DNA from: Pegea sp. RAD2-039
Lineage: Eukaryota > Chordata > Thaliacea > Salpida > Salpidae
NCBI GenBank assembly: GCA_034620365.1
Contig: JAQGEQ010000186.1
Coordinates: 372,001 to 436,000, forward strand
Direction: 5' to 3'
DNA length: 64,000 nucleotides
Shown: positions 38,276 to 48,376 of the stretch, piece by piece
Layout of the letters: the number at the start of each line of letters is the position of its first letter
Position numbering within the stretch: the stretch's first letter is position 1
Program-made: the position numbers and the translations under genes
The notes under the pieces: model-generated
The model's database searches: none
What the model saw: the letters and a program-made list of their open reading frames with translations, nothing else
Told to the model about the DNA's origin: nothing

Positions 38276-39948
38276 ATGATTAACTTAAAAAAAGAAATTA
38301 CAAAAACCCCATTTTTTCCCTACCAAAGAAGAAGCAGGAAATCAGAAGCTCAAAATCCGGAGGCAGTGAGAGTGAGTCTAAAAACCAAAAAAGATAAAAT
38401 TTATCAGATCATCTGAAATTTGTGTCTTATTTATCAGGTAAATGATGAACAATCAACTCAACGTATCTTCTTCCCGAAGATTGAATCATCATCATCTTCA
38501 GACTATCTCAATCAAAGACACAAGCGTCTGATATCAGATCAATCAAAATGTCTTCAGTTTACAGGGAGCAGAATCCCATCAGAGTCTTTCTTGCATCTTC
38601 CTAAAATAAGACCTTCAGAAGATTTGCAGAATAATTTGTGTCTCACAAAAGATCATTTTGAAGCTGATTACAAAGAAGCTGTAGAAAGAGGCGAGTTTTT
38701 AAAGTATCAACTTCCAGGGACTCTCTCATCTTGTGGATTGAGCAAGTAAGTGAAGAACTTTGTTCTCAAATTTGAGTTTTTTCAACTTTTTGTTAAATTT
38801 TCAACAAATTTTTGTTTTCTAACATTTTAATTTCATATAATAATAATCCTAAGAAACCTGTGGCTGGCAAGCAAGTTCTCTAACTTTTGAGAAATTAATA
38901 AAACGATAAAATATATAATATAATAGTAATAAATATTATATATGATTAATATTTTTCGACATTTTGGTACAAAAACCTAAAAAATTTCCATCAAATTATA
39001 AAAAAATTTATTTAAGGTTGTAAGATTTTTGTAGCTATGACGTCATCGAAGATTTTACAATTTGAATATTTCCAGAAAGTTTCTTAAAAGTCGATCTTTG
39101 GATACAATCAAGGAAGAGGTAGAATTGGATCAATTTTGTAGTTTGCCTTTCCGCTTGGTGGCGCCCTTGATTCAGCCAGGTTTGATTTCTAGAAATTAAA
39201 GAGCTGAAATTAAGAAATTCAAATTAGCGAGAAAGAAACCAGTTGTGACGTCATCAGTATCTGTAATAGACACAATGAAGTCAAGCGAACCTTTCCAAAA
39301 GCAAGTCTGGTCGCGAAGAAAGCAAAACGTGTCTTTAACGCCGCGATATTTGTTTCCATCGAAGATGAATCGTTCACAAGGTGACACGCGAGATGACGTC
39401 ATAATGTTTCAAAAGTGAATTTTAAAATTGCAGATTTAAAAAAAGAAAATTTTTGTAAAATTAACGAAGAGCACTTTAAGAATAATTTTGAAAGTGATGA
39501 GTATCTGATCAGATCATTTATGGATCGATCTGATAAGATCTTCTGTGCAAAGAGCGATTTAAGACCTACAAAACATCTAGAAAATAAAAATGCTAAAAAA
39601 GAAATTAAAAAGTCAAAAGTTATGAATCCAATGATTCGGCATCCACTAAAAAAACGACAAAATCGTCCTCTTGAACTGGAAGTTTACTCCTTGCTGAATG
39701 TCGAGACTTTAAAGAAGAATGAAGAAGTTAAAGAAAAAAAAATATCCAAAAAAAAGAAAGAAAAAAAATTGGAAAAAATCCATTTTCGTCTTTCAACTAA
39801 AAAAAAAGAAAATAAAAAAATGAACGCTAGATGTCGTGATGAGGAATATATCAAAATCACAAAGTCTTCAGTTGATCTTGATGATGATATAACCTCTAAA
39901 TTAAAAGTTGTTATCACCTCAAAGATTACATCAGGAAAACGACCATAA
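38276..39948 (+). CDS. Unidentified lysine-rich protein, 391 residues
   Basis: Five exons join in phase: 38276-38371, 38438-38745, 39076-39179, 39228-39380, 39434-39948. I do not recognise the family. The protein is highly basic. It has short motifs such as HLPKIRPSEDL, GEFLKYQLPGTLSSCG and RSLDTIKEEVELDQF in the first half, and the last exon has a charged, helix-forming stretch rich in KKKK and EKK (about residues 300-360). No signal peptide or membrane segment is seen, so a cytoplasmic, cytoskeletal or nuclear place is likely. Exon 4 contains GTGACGTCATCAG, read as VVTSS. AATAAA follows at about 39963. The ATG at 38276 is the first in frame after an upstream stop region; an earlier non-coding exon cannot be excluded. 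Confidence 0.75.
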
Positions 39949-42736
39949 AACGTTTTTATGCAAAATAAACCAAATTACTCACAAGTCAATTTGTCATCTA
40001 TTTTTTATTCTTTTAAATTTTTTGCTTCAGATGTAGAAGAAGTGAACAATGTTAAAGGAGATGAAGTTTTTCTATCAAAAATTTAATCTACAAAATTTCT
40101 TTGTCAATTTTTATTTTCGCGATTTTCTGTAAAAAGCTAAAAAATCTAAAATATCTGAAATCCATTTAAACTTATGGAGAAAAGATCTTTTAAAGATATG
40201 AGATCTTAGCTGGAGAAACAATTTTCTTTAAAAGTTCTACAAGAGAAGCAACCTATGGTTGAAGGATAGAAAAGTTTAAAGTAGAAATTTATCAATTATT
40301 TTATCTTGTTTTGTAAAAATCAGAATTATTATTCAATAAAATGAGGATTTTACTTGAAAATATCTTTTTTTAATTATCTTATTTTCAAGCTTTTAAATTT
40401 TATGTTACTTTCGAAATAAAAAGCATTTTTTATTCAATTTGATATTTTGCTATCAGAATTATTTTTTCTAATTGTTAAATATAAATTTAATTAATTATTA
40501 ATAATATTCTTAATTCTTAGTAATATCTTGATTACATACTTTACATAACATTTAATAACTTTTAAGTTATTTTAAGAATAAGTTAATAATTAAATGAAAT
40601 ATTTTTATTACGGAAAATACTTTTAGCTCTAAGAACATAGTTAGTCAAACTAAGTAATTATATAAATATATAAAACATAAGATGGTAAAAATATTAAGAA
40701 TTTACTTAAATGATTTTAAAGGTATTTAATAGCATATATATAAAAAATTCTTATGAGTTAAAGTTAATTATTAATAGGGTATCTAAGTTATGACTTTTCA
40801 GATAGACCAAAAACTTAAATATACTTTTAAAGTTGTTTTAATTCTTCTAGAAGAATAATATCTAGATCAAATACTTAGAGAAAATGTTTGATTTAGTTAT
40901 TATACTAAACACGGTAGAGCCATTATTGTGAATTTTATCTTGTTATAGTTTACTTAAGAAATGATTTCTATCCTAATCTTGTTAATCAAATTTTGTGACT
41001 ACCCAAAAGTTAAAGCTAAAAGATTTTAAGTTTTATTATAAACTCAATACAAATAAAGTGAATAAAATTTGATATATGGTTGCTGGTTAAACATTTTTGT
41101 TGTGATAATAAAATATCAAATATTAATTTTTCACTTTTAGGAGAACTGAATATAAACATTTTTACATTTAAACGTTTTATAACGCCTTTAAATCTTAACT
41201 AAAATATTTTGTAAAAAATTTTTGAGATGTAAGTCAAAATCACTTTACAGTTAGATCTAAATTAAAAAAGTCTTTGATAGTTCTCTGCATCTTCAATTGA
41301 TTTTTATCAAATATTTTAATAATAATAAAGTTGTTTAGTTTTATTACTTAGTTAATTTTGGAATGAATTGGTTGTGAAATCTTTTTAATAAAAATCGTTT
41401 TACCATGAATAATGGAGAGAATGTTTTTGTAAAAAATTCTCATCAAGGCTTTTAGGCTCTTAGTGATTAATCTTTTTAAGAGATTAAATTAATAAAGACC
41501 TTTTCGTTTACTTTTAATGAGAATTGTAATTAATGTTAAAAAACAAATGCAAATTTTTTTTATTTAAGAAGATGCTACAATGAATAGAATATCGTGAAAT
41601 AAACAAAGTAATAATGCAAGTTTTAATTTAAAAATAACTTATTTAAGGAAAAGTAAATATTAAACAAAGTTAGTTCAATCATTAAGCCAAGTTTGGGAAC
41701 TTAATATTAATGTCAATTGTAAAAGCAAACTTTATATGCAGTTAGATAAAGTATTTTATTTAAGTATATTTACTTTAATCATCTATAAAAACATTTTATC
41801 CAGGATTGCTACTTTGAAAGGTGATATTTGAATAAAGAAAGTGGAAAAAAAAGAAGTTTTAAAGAAGTCGATATACAGACGTTATTGGTGATACTAATTT
41901 TTTATGTTTCATTTACTGAATTGTAGTTTAAATTTTTTCATTCAATATTAAGTTATTCAGGTAATTACATTTTATTTTCTGATTTTTATGTCTGTTTATT
42001 ACAGAGAATTTCCTGTAAGAGCTTTGAGTGGGTAATTCTTTAACTAGATAATGATATTAATTTCCTAAAACCAAGTTTGATGTGTTCAATTACAAATGTT
42101 TTACCGAAGAACTTTTGTAACATATTTATTTTTGAGAGATATGAAAGTCAGAGACAAAAGTTTAAAGAAAAAATATGGTTTTGAGCCTTATGTTTATAAG
42201 ATAACTTTTCTTTATTTTGAAAACTCAGATGTTTATGTTTGGGTATTTAAAATTTTATTTGTTTTTGAAAGCAAAGTGATTGATGCATATTCACATTTTT
42301 AAAAGTGGTTTTTGCAAAATTGATTAAAATTTGAAAGAACTTATAGAAAAGATAATAAGTATTTGTTCCAAGCCAATATCTGTATTTACTTGTAAGTTTG
42401 TTGTGTTTATCTAACCACGGTAAAGCTCTCATAAAGAAATAGCTTTGGTAAACTCCTAAATATATGATACTGAGAAACGACTAAAAACTAAAGTTTTTTT
42501 TCTGCTACTGGTTAAAACTTTCAGATAAGAAAAGTTAATTAAATTAATTTCCTATAAAACAATTACTAATTGCTTCTAGCGGAAACTAATTGTGTTACTC
42601 ATAATAGATCAATAAATAAATTTAACAAATATTTAATTTATTTAAAAAATTTGTTTAAATTAGATCTATAAAAATCCAATTATTTTTATAACTTTTAATT
42701 TTTTTGCAGGGTAATGACGTTTTATTGTTTAGAAGT
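39949..42736. other. AT-rich intergenic DNA, possibly with the 5' exon of the GPCR
   Basis: No supported gene. An acceptor TTTTTGCAG at 42701-42709 shows that an upstream exon of the GPCR transcript probably lies here; it was not located. Confidence 0.45.
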
Positions 42737-45700
42737 ATGAACAAAAATAAAAATTATTTCAGTAAGATTAAATATTCTTTTTTTTTTGAATTTTTTACTA
42801 AAATTGAATTATTAACAGAATTATTTTATATCTTCATGTGTTTGTGTCTGAAACCTACATCTTCATCTTCAACCACAAAAAAGTTTGAGTTTATCTCAAC
42901 ATTATCATGTGATCTAGATTTTACATTTTTCAGTATTTTTGATGAAAGTTTTAAATGTTTAGATGGAAAGAGAAAGATCAACCCACAGAAGGTGTGAAAT
43001 TGATGAAGTTTTCAGTTAAATGATCATACTTTAAGATCCATATAAATCCTTTTCATGAAATATTCATTAAATTTTTATAATCTATGTAATAAGTCTTAAA
43101 TGTTTTTTGAAAAAAATCTTCAGATTTGTGATGGAATATTCGACTGTGAAGATCTTTCAGATGAATGTCTTTGCCGGATCGGAGGAGAGAAGATGATAGA
43201 AAATCCAATTTGTGATCAAATCATTCTTCCTCAAATCAAAGGATCAAATAAAGATCTTTTCCCCAAACTTTCAAATTCTAATTGTTCAGTCGGACAAATA
43301 GTATGTCAAAACTCGTCGTTGTGTCTTGCTCCTCATCAGATCTGTAATGGAATCGATGATTGCCCCTTACGTAATGATGAATTGTATTGCCCTTATGAGG
43401 TCACGTGTTCAGGTGATACTTGTTATGTCCTTATATGGTCATAAGCTTCTAATCCAATAGAATCCTTGGAGGTGGCAACAGCATGTGATCGAAAGATCGA
43501 ATGTGAAGACTTTAGTGATGAGTGTGGAAGGGGATGTTGGAATGAAGAAGATTTCTGTAAACATCTAACTTCATCTAAAGACTTTATCTGCTCCGAAAAC
43601 AGATCTTTAAAGTCCTCTCAAATTTGTGATGGAGCAATTGATTGTAATTTAACAGCAAAAGATGAATTATATTGTTCAAATATCTCACATTTTTACTGCA
43701 ATAGTCATAAAACCAACAAATCATGTAAGCCAATCAAATTATTCAAAACTCATTTAATTTTCAAACGTTAGGTGGCAGCAACAAGCTATTTACAAGTGTT
43801 GAAAATCGTTATGATTTGAAGATCAGTTGCTCTTTAGGAGAAGATGAATGTCCGCCGGGGATTCATGGAGCGTCAAACAATATCATCAAAACTAACTTCT
43901 CAATAATTGTCAAATGGGTTATGGGATGTATTGCCTTGATAGGTAACACAGCTGTAATAGTATCAACTGCGAGAGTGTTGTTTGAGGACCGATACATCGA
44001 GAAGCTTGGACGTCAGGCTAAGTGTAATCGAATGCTTGTCCTGAACTTGGCGGTCGCTGACTTCTTGATGGGCGTGTACTTGGTGAGTCACTCGATCATG
44101 AACGAAGTGTATAAATCACAGTAAGTGCCTAGAGATCGGTTGCCATGACAACCAATTTTGTTACCATGACAACCAGTTTTGTTGCTGATAGGTTTTGTGA
44201 GTACAAGCAAGTTTGGTTGACGAGTAACTTTTGTACTTTTCTTGGAATCATCTCGCTTCTTTCATCGGAAGAATCGATCTTCACGATCGCGGTCATGACG
44301 TCATATCGTCTATATGGAACCTTATGGCCGTTTCACGCAGAAGAATCACGACTGATAAACCACGTGGCTGTCTTCATCACCTCAACCTGGATTATGTCTT
44401 TGCTTCTTGCCATGATACCACAAGTTAGATTTTATCGATAAAGTCACAGTGACGTCATCGTCTTCTCGCGTAGATGAAGATTACAAATGAAGTCTTTAAC
44501 CTTTTTTATTGGTTACCAATGCCATTTTGGAGAACAGACCGTTTAAATAGAATTCAATTAGAGATTTTTGTTGTTAAATTAGCTGCAGTTCAACCAAACA
44601 GATCTCTACCAACAGGTCCCACTGCTCCTTGATCTTTAAATGATCTTCAAATGATCTTCATCTTTAGAGATTAGTTGGAAATCGATGATTGAATATGTTG
44701 AAGCAACAAAGAATCTTCATCCTTTGCATAAATACTGGAAAACAAATTTAAATCCAATCAGTAAGATTATATTCTTATCTGTGTCTTGATGATTTTTATC
44801 TCATGTGTTTATTTGACTTTTGTGTTCATTTGGAATCAACTCTGTGATGAACAAAAGAATAATTTATTTTGTTTCAATTAATAAAATTTGGTAAAAAATT
44901 GTTTTAAACAAGCAAGTTTGTATATAGTAGTTAGTCACGATGTTAATTCAACCAATTAGCTTTCTATTCTATTGAGGCTCAATTTAGGATCAATCATTAA
45001 AACATCAAAGTTTTTTATCACCCTGTTGGGACTTAGGACCCTTTATTTGCTTCTTAAAAATATTGAAACTATCTTCATCATATTAATTTATTTTTGATCT
45101 CTTCAGGGATCTACAATCAACGTCCAACTTGTCAACTTTTCTTCTTTCCAAAAAAAGATGTCTCAGGACATCAACTCACATATTTCATCATCTTCTTCAA
45201 TAGCATCGTCGTTGTATCCATAGCAATTGCTTACATCAAAATCTATCTCGCATCTTCAAGACCATCTCTTCGAAAGAGTGTCCGTAGGAGGACACCTCAA
45301 TGGAGGAGTGATAATAGAAAAATGAAGAGAAGAATCTTGTTAATAGGTCTTCATCTCAATCACGTGACTCCTTTCATCAATTTGATCTTTCTAGTATCAA
45401 CTGATATCTGTTGTTGGGTTCCAATCTGTATCTGCGCGATCATAAACATCAGTGGATATAGTTTACCAAACGTTGTCTATTCTTATCTTGGTATCTTCGA
45501 TTTATTAATCTTTAAAATCTTCATCTAATCTTATTTTTAGTTTCTTTACTTCTTCCCATAAACTCAGCTTTAAACCCAATTGTTTATTCAAATTGGCTTC
45601 ATCGACTTGTCGAGTTCTATCGAAAATCAAGGAGCAACTCTTTTATAGATGATGAGGATTTGAGTGGATCTAGAAACCCAAGATTTGCTGATAATCCTGC

Positions 45701-46624
45701 CCTCATAATGAGTCCAATTGTTCAACCCAAAATTTACCCAGGTGATCTTTTTATGTTTGCTTAGTAGTCATTTGCTTTAATTGCTAAATAGTGTTGCTGA
45801 CAGAAAGCAGTACAAGTTCAAAACCAAAAATGTGCAAAGTGATAATTTCAACAATTTCATGATTTTGTTCTACTTCTGAATTTCTTTTTCTGAACAAATT
45901 TCTTTGAGCACAGAACATATTTTGATATCGATTTTTTTCTATCTAATTATTTATTTTATTTATAAAGTACTGATAGATGAGAAAAACTTATTGATTTAAT
46001 GTCGCAAACATTTTATCCATTCTATTTTACTTTTGTTTACTACTTTAGAAATCAGTAAATAATTATTTTATAAAATCATAACATTCTTTTCTTTGTTTTC
46101 CTTTCAAACAAAATTAATTTAAATTGCTTCTTTGTAAATTTATTAATTTATTTTCTTGAAAGGCTCTTTAAAGACAATCAAAAAATTGTTTATTATTCTA
46201 ATTTGGTCGAATACTTTTTTGGCGCACAGCAAAAACTCGTTTAATTAAACTCAACAAAATCAAATTTTCCAACTTTTCAAATTCTGCATGTTTTTAATTT
46301 GTGTTTGTTTAATTTGCTGCAAAAATTTTTAATTTTTAAAATCCAATAAAAAATATTTAATTTAGAAATCGAATCGCCAAATTTTAGAATAATATTTAAT
46401 TACTAAACTGGCAACCCTACTATTTATTCAATAATATTCTTCAAGAAGTCAGCGAAGAGTCTTTTATCACTCGTCCCACCCGATCCCGAAGAATAAAATA
46501 CTCAAAGAGCAGAATTCCTAAAAGCCTTTTACATCCAGCTGGATTTTGGGATTATTCAAATGATTCTGAATCAAAGAGTACTCATTCGAGTGAACATATC
46601 AACAAATTATTCACAGAAGATTAA
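42737..46624 (+). CDS. Rhodopsin-type GPCR with an ectodomain of LDL-receptor class A modules
   Basis: Seven-helix receptor of the broad GRL101/RXFP-like group. Ten exons join in phase: 42737-42991, 43124-43412, 43461-43724, 43772-44120, 44192-44423, 44474-44615, 44668-44760, 45107-45490, 45541-45741, 46446-46624, giving 795 codons. Residues 1-315 hold three or four LDLa modules (CDGIFDCEDLSDEC, CNGIDDCPLRNDELYC, CDRKIECEDFSDEC, CDGAIDCNLTAKDELYC). TM1 starts near 316; TM2 has NLAVADFLMGVYL; TM3 ends SYRLYGTLWPF where D/ERY is usual; TM6 has DICCWVPICI; TM7 has the NPxxY motif as NSALNPIVYSN. I saw no leucine-rich repeats between LDLa and TM1, unlike RXFP1/2. The first exon is preceded by an acceptor, so the true N-terminus with its signal peptide may lie further upstream. 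The C-tail is Ser/Arg-rich. Confidence 0.88.
44138..44174. promoter_or_regulatory. Two X-box-like palindromes in a 71-nt GPCR intron
   Basis: GGTTGCCATGACAACC (44138-44153) and GTTACCATGACAACC (44160-44174) stand in tandem in intron 44121-44191. The first is the same 16-mer as the dynein-intron X-box at 1635-1650 read on the other strand. Confidence 0.4.
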
Positions 46625-46842
46625 GATCTGCTGAAGAAGAATTTATGAGATCAAAATCATTTCGACTTTTTTTAAATTTTATTTTCACTGTTTACATTTT
46701 TTTATTGAGTCTTATGAATGTATTGAAATTAATTTTTGAGTTTTTTGTTATTTATATTTTAAGTAAAAGTTTTAAAAAAGATTTTGAATCATTATTTAGT
46801 TATTAAGAGGTAAAGTTAGTAAAAATAACTATTAAAAAAAGC

Positions 46843-46915
46843 GTCTCTGCCCGGATTCGAACCCAGGACCCTTCGCTTTCCAGGTGAACGTGATAAACGC
46901 TACAACAATAAGACC
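46843..46915 (-). pseudogene. tRNA-like sequence, probably a decayed Val-type tRNA or tRNA-derived remnant
   Basis: On the minus strand a perfect B box (GGTTCGAATCC) ends a 73-nt unit with TGTAGCGTTTATCACG in the D-arm/A-box position and CGTTCACCTGGAAAGCGAA in the anticodon arm. The whole resembles animal tRNA-Val, but the anticodon loop would read CTGGAAA (anticodon GGA). The anticodon stem and T stem each carry a mismatch, and the acceptor stem pairs only in part (GGTCTTA or GTCTTAT against CAGAGAC). I judge it non-functional as a tRNA. Confidence 0.5.
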
Positions 46916-46918
46916 AAC

Positions 46919-46942
46919 TATGTAGCTAATAATAACTACATA
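46919..46942. repeat. Perfect inverted repeat TATGTAG...CTACATA
   Basis: A 7-bp perfect stem with a 10-nt AT-rich loop lies directly upstream (on the minus strand) of the tRNA-like sequence. Confidence 0.6.
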
Positions 46943-48376
46943 ATAATAAAAATAAGTATATATTATTTATAAACAATAATTTAATTCTCATGCAAATCAA
47001 ATTTTGATTAAATTATTCAATAATATCAGTAATGGTCTGCTTCGGCCGATAACAGCCATGCTGGTTGTGTTCAAGATCAAGTATAATGACTTAATTGTTT
47101 AAAGTTGATAGCAAAAAGTTAGGTTTGTAAATAATTCCTTGTTAATGGAAACTTTGAAGACAGAATTTTAGAAGGCATTTAAATGGTGTTAAAAAATGTT
47201 TTTTAAAGTTTTTAAGCATTATTACAGCCAATTATGTTGAAAATAGATGATCTAAGTTTTTAAATAGATTATAGCAGCTTACTTTATAAAATTTAATTAA
47301 TTTTCACACTTCTGAAACGGATTTAAATTTATCTTTTTTAGCTTGTAGCTAAAAATTGAAACAAATTAGTTGTATCTTTCAACGATCGTAAAAATCTTTC
47401 AACGGTTTCTTACACAGAATAAAAAATATTTCATTTAATTTTTTTAACAAATGCATCGCATGAAGTAAAATCTTAAGTTATCTATTCGACCATAACATTG
47501 TTTAAATTCATTCCAAAATTTCGAATTAAAAAGATAAGAAGATTTAATTTAGAGATATTCTATCTTTAAAATATCTTCTTATGAAGGTTATAAAAATATT
47601 AAGCTCTTATAAACAAGAAATTTATAAAAATATGTTACAAGCTAACACAAATTAAAAAGCGTTATTTGAAATTTAATATAAATTCTAAACCATGAAGTTC
47701 ATTAAAAGACCTTGCATAATTTTCAAATATGTTTTAATTTTTAGTGGACTTATTTTTTCATATACTATTATTTTATAAAACACAAAGTTTATGGTATGAG
47801 TTATCTTAGCTTTTTAAAATTCCTTGCCATAAAAAACATAACAAATTTTTCTGTTTAATGTAAAGTTTTTAAAAATCTGTCTGAAGCAAAACTTTTTATA
47901 AAAAATCTTGTACAAACGGTTATATTAAAATTATTTTAATTTAATCAGTTGAGTTGTATATATAATTTTCTTTTAAATAAAATTTTTGCCAAGTCAAAAC
48001 AAACATCTTTTAAATAAACATAAAACCTTTTACATGAGTTTATTTTCACAAAAAGCAAAACCGTTGAACTAAAAAACTTTTAAAAACATTCAAATAAAAC
48101 CACTAAAGTACCTGACTAAAAAAATATGAAAAAATCTTTTGGAAAGTTTGCTCAAAGTCATTTATTAAGTGATTCCAAAGTCTATGAAGTACTTTAACTC
48201 AAAAAGAAAAACATAATAATAGTACTTTGGATATTTTGAGCACGATAAATCTATAGATATTGGCAGTTTATAAAGAATTGCAGATATTCAGTTGACAAGA
48301 AAAAAGGTAAAAAAACATTTTAAAAATTGTAGAAATTTGCATAATGAGAGCAGCCAACAAATAATAAATAAAACTG

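Larger units (their letters stand above)
46625..48376. other. Intergenic DNA between convergent GPCR and fucosyltransferase genes
   Basis: Contains the tRNA-like sequence and its flanking inverted repeat. Otherwise AT-rich with nothing recognised. Confidence 0.45.

Noticed and set aside
39684-39917. Minus-strand ORF rich in F and S
   Set aside because: Antisense shadow of the lysine-rich last exon on the plus strand.
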